The position numbers and the translations under genes were made by a program. A DNA stretch of 64,000 bases, from contig JAHRCV010000004.1 in NCBI GenBank assembly GCA_019083985.1, positions 62,001 through 126,000 of the forward strand, written 5' to 3'. Origin of the DNA: Rhizobiales bacterium TNE-4 (GTDB lineage: Bacteria; Pseudomonadota; Alphaproteobacteria; Rhizobiales; Beijerinckiaceae). This document shows positions 16,672 through 24,851 of the stretch, in pieces; position 1 is the stretch's first letter; every line of letters starts with the position of its first letter. The notes under the pieces were generated by a model. That model saw only the letters and a list, made by a program, of their open reading frames with translations. It was not told the origin of the DNA and searched no databases.

Positions 16672-17511
16672 ATGCTGTCGATCATTATGTCGGGCTTGAA
16701 CGTCGCCCAAAAGGACCTTTCCGTCACGGCGAACAACCTCGCGAACTCAAATACCGTCGGCTACAAGAAGTCGAACGCGAATTTTGTCGACGTGTTCGCC
16801 AATGACCCCAGTGCCAACCCGAAGACGGCCGTAGGCGCAGGCGCCATGACCGATATCGTCAATCGGGACACCAGCCAGGGCGCCATGAGCTCGACGGGCC
16901 GCGCTACCGACCTCGCTATCGCCGGGCAGGGCTATTTCATGCTCGATGCATCTGATGCATCCGCCACGGATCCGGCCTACGTCTTCACACGCGCCGGCTC
17001 GTTCGGCGTCAGCGCCGACGGCACCATCGTGAACTCGACGGGTGCACGCCTTCAGCTCGTGCCGGCTCAGACCAATGCGGACGGAACGATCACGCCGCAG
17101 GCGGGTGCGACAATCCCGGCCGTTGTGCCGACCACGAAGACGGTCGCGGGTGCCACCTCGACGCTTCAGGGCATCTCGATCAATGGTAAGGGCCTGATTG
17201 CGGCCACCTATTCGGATAACTCCATCGACTATCCGGGCTTCGTGGCCGTCGCCAACTTCCCGAACTCGTCGGCTCTCAAGCCGATCGGCAATAGCAACTT
17301 TATTGCGACTGGCGACAGCGGCATTCCCAATGTCTCAACCGGCGGCGCGCCGAACGCGGGTGACATCATGTCCGCGACGCTCGAGCAGTCGAATGTCGAC
17401 ATCACGCAGGAATTGATGAAGATGCTGCGGGCGCAACAACTTTACAACGGCAATGCACGCATGTTGCAGACGGCCGTTGAAGTGTCGTCGCGTCTGACCG
17501 ACAAGATCTGA
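16672..17511 (+). CDS. FlgE/FlgF-family flagellar rod-hook protein
   Basis: The 279-residue protein belongs to the axial rod/hook family. It begins with the N-terminal motif SGLNVAQKDLSVTANNLANSNTVGYKKS (pieces: VTANNLANSNTVGYKKS), has the middle signature GRATDLAIAGQGYFML and ends with the heptad C-terminal LEQSNVDITQELMKMLRAQQLYNGNAR pattern (pieces: SATLEQSNVDI, MLRAQQLYNGNAR). The frame opens upstream at 16543, but the ATG at 16672 has AGGAG before it and starts exactly at the family N-terminus. The sequence is closer to hook (FlgE) than to FlgG, yet short for a hook protein, so FlgE and FlgF are both possible. Confidence 0.85.
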   Translation: MLSIIMSGLNVAQKDLSVTANNLANSNTVGYKKSNANFVDVFANDPSANPKTAVGAGAMTDIVNRDTSQGAMSSTGRATDLAIAGQGYFMLDASDASATDPAYVFTRAGSFGVSADGTIVNSTGARLQLVPAQTNADGTITPQAGATIPAVVPTTKTVAGATSTLQGISINGKGLIAATYSDNSIDYPGFVAVANFPNSSALKPIGNSNFIATGDSGIPNVSTGGAPNAGDIMSATLEQSNVDITQELMKMLRAQQLYNGNARMLQTAVEVSSRLTDKI

Positions 17512-17522
17512 CACTTGCCTTT

Positions 17523-17554
17523 GCGATCCGCGGCTCATTTTGGGCCGCGATCGC
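17523..17554 (+). other. stem-loop between rod-hook gene and motA
   Basis: GCGATCCGCGGC (17523-17534) pairs with GCCGCGATCGC (17544-17554) with one bulged C and a 9-base loop. No T run follows, so it is more likely an mRNA processing or stability hairpin than a terminator. Confidence 0.5.
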
Positions 17555-17575
17555 GGCGGCATACCGGAGCAAACT

Positions 17576-18439
17576 ATGTTCGCAGCTATCGGCTTCGTCC
17601 TTCTCTTCGTCTTCGTGTTCGGTGTCTACATCGTGCACGGCGGCGACATGGGGCCCATCATCAAGGCCGCACCCTTCGAGGTCGCGACAATTCTTGGCGC
17701 TGGCATCGCGGCGATGCTCATCGGCAACGATATCGGCACGATCAAAGGCGTGGCAGGTGGCTTCGGCAAGGTCTTCGGTGGACCGAAATGGAAGAAGCAG
17801 GACTTTCTCGACGTCATCTTTCTCGTGTCGCGCCTGATGAAAATTCTGCGCGTCGACGGACCTGTGGCACTCGAAGCGCATGTCGAAAGTCCTGAATCGA
17901 GCGCGATCTTCAGCGAATATCCGCGCATTCTTGCTGACCACCACGTTCTCCATCTCATCACCGATACGATCCGTCTGATGGTGATTTCATCGGGCAACCT
18001 TAATGCCTATGCGGTGGAAGAAGTGATGGACACCGCGATCAAGGAACATGTGCATCACGCCAACCATCCCGCGCACGCGCTGGCCGCTCTTGCTGGTGCA
18101 CTTCCGGCGCTTGGCATCGTTGCGTGCGTGTTGGGCGTGGTGAAAACCATGGGCGCGATTGACCAACCGCCGATCATTCTCGGCGGCCTGATCGGCTCGG
18201 CGCTCGTCGGTACGTTCTTGGGCGTGTTCATGGCCTACGGAATCGTGGAACCGATGGCACAGCGCCTGACCGCTGTCGTGAAAGAAGAAGCGCAGATCTA
18301 TCATGTCGTGAAGCAGATCATCGTTGCGTCGCTGCATGGTCATCCGCAGCCGCTCGTGATCGAGGCCGCGCGTGTCGCAATCAGCCATCATAATCAGCCG
18401 AGCTTCGGCGAAGTGTTCGACGGCTTGAGAGGCAAGTAA
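17576..18439 (+). CDS. motA: flagellar motor stator protein MotA
   Basis: MotA forms the proton channel and torque-generating stator with MotB. I use the ATG at 17576 with GGAG upstream (287 residues); the frame also opens at 17540. Membrane segments lie near the N-terminus (AAIGFVLLFVFVFGVYIV, then VATILGAGIAAMLIG) and in the second half (LPALGIVACVLGVVKTM, then LIGSALVGTFLGVFMAYG), separated by the cytoplasmic loop that meets FliG. motB follows three bases after the stop. Confidence 0.95.
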   Translation: MFAAIGFVLLFVFVFGVYIVHGGDMGPIIKAAPFEVATILGAGIAAMLIGNDIGTIKGVAGGFGKVFGGPKWKKQDFLDVIFLVSRLMKILRVDGPVALEAHVESPESSAIFSEYPRILADHHVLHLITDTIRLMVISSGNLNAYAVEEVMDTAIKEHVHHANHPAHALAALAGALPALGIVACVLGVVKTMGAIDQPPIILGGLIGSALVGTFLGVFMAYGIVEPMAQRLTAVVKEEAQIYHVVKQIIVASLHGHPQPLVIEAARVAISHHNQPSFGEVFDGLRGK

Positions 18440-18442
18440 TCG

Positions 18443-19483
18443 ATGGCCGAGGCCAAAAAGGCAGATAAAAAGGGCGCCGAGGCTGAAAAGCCCGTCGCTC
18501 CGATTATCATCAAGAAGATCCAAGGCGAAGAAGCGGCCGGTCACGGTGGCGCGTGGAAAATCGCGCTCGCCGACATGATGACCGCCATGATGGCGTTCTT
18601 TCTTCTGATGTGGCTGCTTGGCGCAACGACCGAAGCACAACGCAAATCGATTGCCGATTATTTCAAGCCCACGCCGAAAAGCCGCATCCAGATGGGACAA
18701 TTGGCGGGTTCGAATGGCGTTCTCGGTGGCCGCTCTGTTCTTGATCCCGAAGGCCTGCCGAATGCGGCGATGCAGACATCGCTGCTTGATTTGCAACAGC
18801 CTGAAGATACGGAAGGCGGAAGAGATCGCACAAAGGGCGGCGAAACTGGCGAAAACGATGCCCGCATGCCCGGTACAGATCCCAACGCCGAGAACACCGG
18901 CGGGACAAAGGGCAAGAATAAGGATTCAACGGAATCGGGCGGCGGCAAAGGTCAGGAACAAGACCTCAACGAACAGCAAAAGCAGCAGATTGCCGCGGCG
19001 CTTGAACAGAAGAATTTCGAGCAACTCGAAAGTGAAATTCGGGAAAAGCTGAAAAGCGACACGGCGCTTCAGCAGCTCGAGGGCCAGGTGCGTTTCATCC
19101 GCGACAAGGAAGGCCTGCGCATTGAAATCGTCGATAAGGCTGATTTCTCGATGTTCGGCGTTGGCACCAACAGATTGTTGCCGCGCGCGCAGCAATTGAT
19201 TGACGAGATCGCAAAATCGGTCGCGACCATGCCGAATAAGGTGACTGTGCGCGGGCACACCGACAGCCTGCCCTTCGCCAATCCAGAACAGAAAAACAAT
19301 TGGACGCTGTCGGCCGAGCGCGCAGAAACCACGCGGCAATTGCTTGAGCGGCGCGGCGTGCCGCCCGAGCGGTTCTCGCGCATTGAAGGCGTGGCCGATA
19401 CGGATCCCTTCAACATGGCCGATCCGCGTGACCCGCGAAACCGGCGCATCTCGATCACGCTCAAATATCCAGATCAGCAGTAA
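18443..19483 (+). CDS. motB: flagellar motor stator protein MotB
   Basis: MotB anchors the stator to peptidoglycan. One membrane segment spans about residues 40-59 (ALADMMTAMMAFFLLMWLL) and contains the proton-carrying Asp at about 44. A long Gly/Glu/Lys/Asn-rich linker (about residues 100-190) is followed by the OmpA-like peptidoglycan-binding domain (about 220-345) with VRGHTDSLPF, LSAERAETTRQLLERRGV and DPRNRRISITL. Length 346 is normal for alphaproteobacteria. Confidence 0.95.
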   Translation: MAEAKKADKKGAEAEKPVAPIIIKKIQGEEAAGHGGAWKIALADMMTAMMAFFLLMWLLGATTEAQRKSIADYFKPTPKSRIQMGQLAGSNGVLGGRSVLDPEGLPNAAMQTSLLDLQQPEDTEGGRDRTKGGETGENDARMPGTDPNAENTGGTKGKNKDSTESGGGKGQEQDLNEQQKQQIAAALEQKNFEQLESEIREKLKSDTALQQLEGQVRFIRDKEGLRIEIVDKADFSMFGVGTNRLLPRAQQLIDEIAKSVATMPNKVTVRGHTDSLPFANPEQKNNWTLSAERAETTRQLLERRGVPPERFSRIEGVADTDPFNMADPRDPRNRRISITLKYPDQQ

Positions 19484-19551
19484 ACTGGCCTACAACTTGC
19501 AGATTTCTCGAAACGAATAGCCGACGACGGTTTTCTGACGGGAGACGATTC

Positions 19552-19791
19552 ATGGTGCTGAACCGCCTCAAAGGCCTTCTTTTCGGATCGATCCGCAAGA
19601 TCGACATCCATTGCGGCTCGGCCAATGTAGGTTTGATGATGAAATCAGGGATTTTGGCCTCGCTGGCCGGGTTCCAGGTTTCCGTCCCGATTTCGGTCAA
19701 GCCACCGCAGCAGAATGTCGAGTTTGTGACAGTCTACTATAATGCCGGCTTGTTCCGGCCGGCTCATGCCGATGTGATGGTTTTGCAGTAA
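19552..19791 (+). CDS. unrecognised 79-residue protein
   Basis: A small frame 68 bases after motB, with GGGAG shortly before its ATG and codon use like its neighbours (many C/G third positions). The protein (MVLNRLKGLLFGSIRKIDIH...) has no clear signal peptide or membrane helix beyond a mildly hydrophobic middle (GILASLAGFQVSVPISV). I recognise no family. The opposite-strand frame over the same bases looks less like a gene. It may be cotranscribed with motAB. Confidence 0.45.
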   Translation: MVLNRLKGLLFGSIRKIDIHCGSANVGLMMKSGILASLAGFQVSVPISVKPPQQNVEFVTVYYNAGLFRPAHADVMVLQ

Positions 19792-19914
19792 TCGGGTAAG
19801 ACGGCATCAACGACAAGCCATTTTAACCGCTGATACGTGTAGTTCTTAGATTGCACGGAAGGGTTGCTTGTGCCAATTTAGGTAGGTCTTCTTGAGAGCC
19901 CTGCCCGCGAACCC

Positions 19915-20307
19915 ATGTCCGAGCGCCCTTCAGCCAGCAATCTTCCGGCCGTTGTCGGGGGCCGTTCCGGTCAGGTCGAGGTTTATCGTCCGGGCGAAGA
20001 CGAGTTCAAGCGCGAGCCGCCAATTGAAGTCGTCATCGACGCCGATCAGCTCAAGGAACGGATCATCGACTATCTCGGCGCGGTTCTCGCGCGCTGCTGG
20101 GTTGAAAAAGGCCTTCTAGAAGCCATCGAAGCCGATCCGCACCGCACTTTGCGCCATTTGGGCATTCTTCTGCCGAGCGAAATTGACATCAAGGTCGAGC
20201 GCCCCGGCAAGACGCGGCCTCGCCTCGTGATCTATGAATACAATCAAGATCGGAGCTTCCGGCGCCGCATCTGCTATTTGCAGTTGATTATGATGGCCGG
20301 TCAGTAA
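19915..20307 (+). CDS. unrecognised conserved-looking 130-residue protein
   Basis: The ATG at 19915 opens a frame with strong GC-rich codon bias. The protein is mainly polar and charged, with a hydrophobic helix-like stretch IIDYLGAVLARCWVEKGLLEAI in the middle and a basic C-terminal part (RPRLVIYEYNQDRSFRRRICYLQL). No signal peptide or membrane segment is evident, so it is probably cytoplasmic. Its last 20 bases overlap the end of the convergent gene. I do not recognise a family. About 120 non-coding bases separate it from the 79-residue gene. Confidence 0.6.
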   Translation: MSERPSASNLPAVVGGRSGQVEVYRPGEDEFKREPPIEVVIDADQLKERIIDYLGAVLARCWVEKGLLEAIEADPHRTLRHLGILLPSEIDIKVERPGKTRPRLVIYEYNQDRSFRRRICYLQLIMMAGQ

Positions 20308-20962
20308 CCGGTCCCCTGACGCCTCCAATTCCCATTTCAACAAGATGCAGCCGTCCGGGCGCAAAGCGCCACGGAACGATGTCTCTCGGCACGGCCTTGG
20401 GGAGAACATGGCTGGCCGCGTGGTCAAGCCACTCGCCCGACAAGCCCAACTGCTTGAGGAGCGCCTCGTGATGCGGCGGGCCCGCCAATGGCAAGCGGCG
20501 TGGTGTGAGATCCGTCTCTCCCGACAGGATCTCGTGAAAGCTTGCCCAAGGCCGCCCCGCCAAGAGGGGGGCGATGCCAGCGATCAGGCGGTCGGTTTCA
20601 TCAGCCTCACGCCCGGCGAACCGAAGCTGACCCAGCACATTGCAGAAGAGAACAGCCGCATCAGGCTCTGCGGCCAGAAGATCGGGGGCCACATCAAAGA
20701 AATCGCCCCTGACCCATTGCGCCAATCCGGCCCGGGGATGGAGGCGCTTGAACAAGGGCCGCGCCCAGCGATCCGGATCGACGACCAAAACCCGATCAAA
20801 CCGGGTTAGAAACGCAGAAGGCAGGCACCAGCCTGCACTTGGACCCACGAGGATCATGCTTCGGGTCAAGGGCTGCCAACCCGCCAGAAAAGCGGCAACC
20901 TCTTGCCGAAACGGCTGCCAAAGCCTTCCACGGCGCGCCAAGGCACGCAGATGCCAGTTCAT
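20288..20962 (-). CDS. possible SAM-dependent methyltransferase-like protein
   Basis: A 224-residue protein starting at an ATG at 20962 (the frame opens further upstream over the previous gene, which I exclude). The segment RSMILVGPSAGWCLPSAFLTRFDRVLVVDPD (pieces: ILVGPSAGWCLPS, VLVVDPD) looks like the first strand, glycine loop and acidic strand 2 of a Rossmann methyltransferase, and DAAVLFCNVLGQLRF resembles a motif IV region. This is a fold-level guess; no family is certain. It follows the secreted Cys/Pro-rich protein gene by 26 bases on the same strand and overlaps the convergent gene by 20 bases. Confidence 0.6.
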   Translation of the reverse strand: MNWHLRALARRGRLWQPFRQEVAAFLAGWQPLTRSMILVGPSAGWCLPSAFLTRFDRVLVVDPDRWARPLFKRLHPRAGLAQWVRGDFFDVAPDLLAAEPDAAVLFCNVLGQLRFAGREADETDRLIAGIAPLLAGRPWASFHEILSGETDLTPRRLPLAGPPHHEALLKQLGLSGEWLDHAASHVLPKAVPRDIVPWRFAPGRLHLVEMGIGGVRGPVTDRPS

Positions 20963-20988
20963 GCCGCCGCTTCGGTCGGGTCGGCTCT

Positions 20989-21357
20989 TCACTTCTTCTT
21001 GTCGCTCGGCGGGGGCGGTGCCGGTGCTCCGCCCTCGGGGAAGCATTCGCTCTGGCTCCGGGAGCCAGCCTTCGACGTTAAGTCGTTCGGGCAAGCGACC
21101 GGGAAAAGGGTCCCTGACGGCGCATAGAACCCTGGGGCCGCCGGTTTGCAGATATTGCCGGCCGGGTAGGTTCCCGCTTCGCATTTAGGGAGCGCGTTCC
21201 CCGTGAGCGACGACGGTTTGGACGGCTTGGGCTTAGGCGGGGGTTCCGCAGGCTTGGGTTCCGACGCCAAAACAGGCCCGGTGAAAAGCGCCCACACGAG
21301 GCCGCATGCGAAGGCCCAGCGCGCGCGCGATGATGTCAAGGATGATCGACGCAACAT
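20989..21357 (-). CDS. secreted Cys/Pro-rich small protein
   Basis: The ATG at 21357 opens a 122-residue protein with a signal peptide (RRSSLTSSRARW head, hydrophobic AFACGLVWALFTGPVLA, cut after ASA-like VLAS). A Pro/Lys linker (PKPAEPPPKPKPSKPSS) leads to a small Cys domain: C-x-AGTYPAGN-x-CK, APGFYAPSG, ACPNDLTSKAGSRSQSEC. The spacing and the CP...T...GS...S..C ending resemble GCC2/GCC3 (ephrin-receptor-like) modules, normally eukaryotic and bacterial extracellular repeats. The tail is Pro-rich then Lys (PPPPSDKKK). The frame opens upstream at 21411. Function unknown. Confidence 0.65.
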   Translation of the reverse strand: MLRRSSLTSSRARWAFACGLVWALFTGPVLASEPKPAEPPPKPKPSKPSSLTGNALPKCEAGTYPAGNICKPAAPGFYAPSGTLFPVACPNDLTSKAGSRSQSECFPEGGAPAPPPPSDKKK

Positions 21358-21472
21358 GGCCCCGATCAGGGCGATAGAGGGCCACGCTGTCAAGGCCCTG
21401 CCGATGGGCATTGCGCCTCGAACCCCCGGACGGTAACAGACGGGCTGTTCTCATTTTCCCGCGGAGCGTTTC

Positions 21473-21862
21473 ATGTCGTCGCTCAAACTCGTAGCTTTCG
21501 ACGCCGAGGACCTTGCCGTTGTCTCGGCGCATCTCGAGGAAGCGACGCTGAGCCGCACCGATATGGTGTGGCAAAAGACGGCCCAGCGTTTCGTGCTGGT
21601 GGCCCGCCGCCGCGACCGCGAGAATGCTGCTGCGCCGCAGCACCTCACCGGCCTGCATTTCGAACGTGTGACGCGGGTGCGCACATTGGGCCTGCCGCCT
21701 GATGAGGCGGCGCCGCTCAAACTCATGGGCATTGCCTTCACAGCCACGGACGATCCGGCCGGCGAAATCTCGCTGCTTTTCGACGGCGGTGTGGCCATGC
21801 GTCTCAATGTCGAATGCCTTGAAGCGCAAATGGCGGACCTCGCCGATGTGGAGACGCCGTAA
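21473..21862 (+). CDS. DUF2948 family protein
   Basis: A 129-residue protein of the alphaproteobacterial DUF2948 family, which is regularly found directly upstream of hisD. The recognisable start is LKLVAFDAEDLAVVSAHLEEA, followed by RFVLVARRRDRE and the C-terminal LLFDGGVAMRLNVECLEAQMADL. Its stop (TAATG) shares a base with the hisD start, so the two are translationally coupled. No function is established for the family. Confidence 0.88.
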   Translation: MSSLKLVAFDAEDLAVVSAHLEEATLSRTDMVWQKTAQRFVLVARRRDRENAAAPQHLTGLHFERVTRVRTLGLPPDEAAPLKLMGIAFTATDDPAGEISLLFDGGVAMRLNVECLEAQMADLADVETP

Positions 21863-23166
21863 TGGCTTTGCGTCTGAATGCCGCGGACCATGATTTCGAG
21901 ACGCAATTCCGCGCCTTATTGGCGATGAAACGCGAAGTCTCGGACGACGTCGATCGCGCGGCCAAAGACATCATCGATGCTGTCATCGCGGATGGCGATG
22001 CTGCGGTGATCGCGCTCACACAGAAATTCGATGGCCTGACATTAACGCCTGAAACACTGCGCGTTTCGGATGCCGAAATCGATGCGGCCATGGCCAAGTC
22101 GCCGCGCGACGCCGTTGACGCGTTGCGTCTCGCACGCGATCGCATCGAGGCGTATCACGTCAAGCAAAAGCCGCGCGATGAAATGTTCACCGATGCGGTT
22201 GGCGTGACGATGGGCTATCGCCATACAGCCATCGAAGCTGTTGGTCTTTATGTCCCCGGCGGCACCGCATCTTATCCTTCGTCGGTTCTGATGAACGCCG
22301 TACCAGCGCGCGTTGCTGGCGTGCCGCGCATCGTGATGGTGGTGCCTGCACCTCAAGGTGTGCTCAATCCGCTCGTACTCGCGGCGGCGCGTATCGCGGG
22401 TGTCGATGAAATTTACAAGATTGGTGGCGCGCAAGCTGTGGCCGCCCTGGCCTATGGCACGCAGACGATCAAGCCGGTGGCAAAAATCGTGGGGCCGGGC
22501 AACGCCTTCGTCGCGGCCGCGAAGCGACGGGTGTTCGGCACCGTCGGGATCGACATGATTGCCGGCCCATCGGAAGTGGTCATCATGGCTGATGTCGATG
22601 CCAACCCCGATTGGATTGCTGCTGATCTTCTTGCGCAAGCCGAGCATGACACAGCTGCACAGTCGATCCTGATCACGCCATCGCTGGAGCTTGCCGATGC
22701 CGTCGATAGGGCCGTGACGCGCCAAACCGCAACATTGCCGCGCGCCGCGATCGCTGGCGCGAGCTGGCGCGATTTCGGTGCCATTATTCTTGTGCCCTCG
22801 CTCGAAGCGGCGATCCCACTCGTTGACCGGTTAGCACCAGAACATCTCGAAATCGAAACAGACAATCCTGTGGCCCTCGCTGATCAAGTGCGCAATGCGG
22901 GATCGATTTTTCTCGGCGCTCATACACCCGAGGCTATTGGCGATTATGTCGGCGGGCCAAACCATGTGTTGCCCACAGCACGTTCAGCGCGCTTTTCGTC
23001 CGGACTTGGCGTTCCCGATTTCATGAAGCGCACTTCGCTTTTGCAATGCTCGCCTGACGCCTTACGGACACTTGGCCCGGCCGCTATCACACTTGGTCGC
23101 GCCGAAGGTCTTGATGCGCATGCACGCTCTGTTGCCATCCGCCTCAATCTCGGCGCGACCGAATGA
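21862..23166 (+). CDS. hisD: histidinol dehydrogenase
   Basis: HisD carries out the last two oxidations of histidine biosynthesis, L-histidinol to L-histidine, with NAD and a Zn ion. The 434-residue length is typical. Visible hallmarks are YVPGGTASYPSSVLMNAVPA, IAGPSEV, the metal-binding AQAEHD, and the C-terminal GDYVGGPNHVLPT with its Asp and His. It overlaps UPF0262 by four bases. No other his gene is in the window; a lone hisD next to UPF0262 and a phosphatase is usual in Hyphomicrobiales. Confidence 0.97.
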   Translation: MALRLNAADHDFETQFRALLAMKREVSDDVDRAAKDIIDAVIADGDAAVIALTQKFDGLTLTPETLRVSDAEIDAAMAKSPRDAVDALRLARDRIEAYHVKQKPRDEMFTDAVGVTMGYRHTAIEAVGLYVPGGTASYPSSVLMNAVPARVAGVPRIVMVVPAPQGVLNPLVLAAARIAGVDEIYKIGGAQAVAALAYGTQTIKPVAKIVGPGNAFVAAAKRRVFGTVGIDMIAGPSEVVIMADVDANPDWIAADLLAQAEHDTAAQSILITPSLELADAVDRAVTRQTATLPRAAIAGASWRDFGAIILVPSLEAAIPLVDRLAPEHLEIETDNPVALADQVRNAGSIFLGAHTPEAIGDYVGGPNHVLPTARSARFSSGLGVPDFMKRTSLLQCSPDALRTLGPAAITLGRAEGLDAHARSVAIRLNLGATE

Positions 23167-23627
23167 CGAAGCTTGTTGCCATCACGCTGGATGAAACCTC
23201 GATTGGGCGCGGTGCACCCGAGCAGGAGCATGAGCGCGCGATTGCCATCTACGATCTGATCGAAAGCAATTCCTTTGCAGTCACAGGACATGAAGGTGGT
23301 CCTTATGCGCTGCAGGTCGGATTGCGCAGCAATCAATTATTGCTCGATATTCGGGATGCGGCGGGCTCCCCTGTCATTGCGCACCTGTTGTCCTTGTCGC
23401 CGTTTCGCCGCGTGGTGAAAGATTATTTTCTGGTGTGCGAATCCTATTACGCCGCCATCAAGACAGCGAGTGCAGCACAGATCGAAGCCATTGATATGGG
23501 GCGACGCGGCCTGCACGATGAAGCCGCGGAACTGCTGATCGAGCGACTCAGCGGCAAGATCGACGTTGATTTCGACACGGCACGGCGGCTGTTTACGCTG
23601 ATCACGGCCTTGCATTGGAAAGGCTGA
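23163..23627 (+). CDS. UPF0262 family protein
   Basis: A 154-residue member of UPF0262, a family limited mainly to alphaproteobacteria and usually next to hisD. Recognisable pieces are DETSIGRGAPEQEHERAIAIYDL, VIAHLLSLSPFRRVVKDYFLVCESYY and IDMGRRGLHDEAAELL. Function is unknown. The start overlaps hisD and the phosphatase gene starts two bases after the stop, so all four genes from DUF2948 onward look like one transcript. Confidence 0.92.
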   Translation: MTKLVAITLDETSIGRGAPEQEHERAIAIYDLIESNSFAVTGHEGGPYALQVGLRSNQLLLDIRDAAGSPVIAHLLSLSPFRRVVKDYFLVCESYYAAIKTASAAQIEAIDMGRRGLHDEAAELLIERLSGKIDVDFDTARRLFTLITALHWKG

Positions 23628-23628
23628 G

Positions 23629-24099
23629 ATGAGCGACGTGGGCGGAGGCCGGAAGATTCAGGCCGTGCTGTTCACCTGCGCCATGAACGCCATTCGTTCG
23701 CCCATGGCTGAAGCATTGGCACGCCATTATTTTGGCCGCTCCGTCTATGTGCAATCGGCCGGTGTCCGCCGTGGCGAGCTTGACCCTTTCGCCGTCGCTG
23801 CATTGGACGAAATCGGGATCGATGCCTCGCGCCACAAGCCAAGGACCTTGGAAGAACTTGAAGAAAATGAGGGCCTCAATTTCGACCTGATCGTGACGCT
23901 CAGTCCGGAAGCGCACCATAAGGTTCTCGATATGACGCGATCGCTGGCTGCTGACGTTGAATATTGGCCCATGCCGGACCCCTCCGTTGTGCAAGGGTCG
24001 CGCGATCAGAAGCTCGACGCCTATCGCGATGTTCGCGACGCCTTACAGAAGAAGATTCATGCTCGCTTGGCATTGTCATCGGGAGCTTCCCCCGGATGA
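23629..24099 (+). CDS. low-molecular-weight protein-tyrosine phosphatase family protein
   Basis: The 156-residue protein has the LMW-PTP phosphate loop C-x5-R as CAMNAIRS (Cys about 17, Arg about 23) after VLFT, the region RSPMAEALARHYF, and a late DP (MPDPS, about residues 119-123) that should hold the catalytic Asp. Members are phosphatases or, rarely, arsenate reductases; the usual place beside hisD-UPF0262 favours a housekeeping phosphatase. Its stop overlaps the next start (ATGA). Confidence 0.85.
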   Translation: MSDVGGGRKIQAVLFTCAMNAIRSPMAEALARHYFGRSVYVQSAGVRRGELDPFAVAALDEIGIDASRHKPRTLEELEENEGLNFDLIVTLSPEAHHKVLDMTRSLAADVEYWPMPDPSVVQGSRDQKLDAYRDVRDALQKKIHARLALSSGASPG

Positions 24100-24851
24100 A
24101 ATATGCGCGGATTTTGGCAGCTCTTTTACTAATCATGGCCGCGGCCTTGTTCGCAGCGACGTTCTTTGTCGCAACGCCTGATGAATTGCTGCTGACCTAT
24201 CATCAACACATTACTGCGTTCGTCACTGCACGGCAAACCTTAGCGCTAAGCGTGTTTGCGCTATCCTATGTTGTCGTGACCGCGTTCGGCACGCCGGGCA
24301 GCGCCATCCTGACGCTCGCTGGCGGCATGTTGTTTGGCAGCATCGTAGGTGGGTTCACGTCCATCCTGGCAGCGACAGCCGGCGGCACCATCCTGTTTGC
24401 GGCCGTCCGCGCGGGATTTGCGGAGATGCTTGCAGCACGCATGCCGCCGCGCGTTGGCCGCCTTGTTGACGGCTTTCGCCGTGACGGTTTTTTCTTCCTG
24501 CTATTTTTGCGGATCACGCCGCTCCTGCCATTCTTTGCCGTCAATCTTATCGCCGCGGCCGGAGGATTACGCCTTATTTCCTTTGTGGCTGCGACACTGA
24601 TCGGCATCGCGCCCATGAATTTTGTGCTGGCCACGATCGGTGCGGGATTACAAGACGTCATCAATCAGCAGGCCACCGATTATTTGACGTGTAAGGCAGC
24701 GCAAACCAATCCTTGTGTTGGACTTGAGATAAGCGATTTTCTGAATGGACGCATTCTGTGGCCGTTGAGTTTGCTTGGGCTAATCGCCATTTTACCCGTC
24801 CTTGCCAAACGATGGCGGCGGCGCGCTTTAGCGGATGTACCTCATGGCTGA
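24096..24851 (+). CDS. TVP38/TMEM64 (VTT domain) membrane protein
   Basis: A 251-residue membrane protein of the DedA-related VTT family, thought to handle lipids or ions; members are often encoded beside mercuric-reductase-like flavoproteins. I choose the ATG at 24096, which overlaps the phosphatase stop; the frame opens earlier inside that gene. Membrane segments are visible at the N-terminus, around AILTLAGGMLFGSIVGG, around LLFLRITPLLPFFAVNLIAAAGG (the family's re-entrant region with RITPLLPF) and near the end (ILWPLSLLGLIAILPVL). The flavoprotein gene overlaps its end by eight bases. Confidence 0.88.
   Translation: MKYARILAALLLIMAAALFAATFFVATPDELLLTYHQHITAFVTARQTLALSVFALSYVVVTAFGTPGSAILTLAGGMLFGSIVGGFTSILAATAGGTILFAAVRAGFAEMLAARMPPRVGRLVDGFRRDGFFFLLFLRITPLLPFFAVNLIAAAGGLRLISFVAATLIGIAPMNFVLATIGAGLQDVINQQATDYLTCKAAQTNPCVGLEISDFLNGRILWPLSLLGLIAILPVLAKRWRRRALADVPHG

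Noticed and set aside
23629-24099. Arsenate reductase
   Set aside because: The phosphate loop fits LMW phosphatases equally well, there is no arsenic gene nearby, and the hisD-UPF0262 setting favours a phosphatase.
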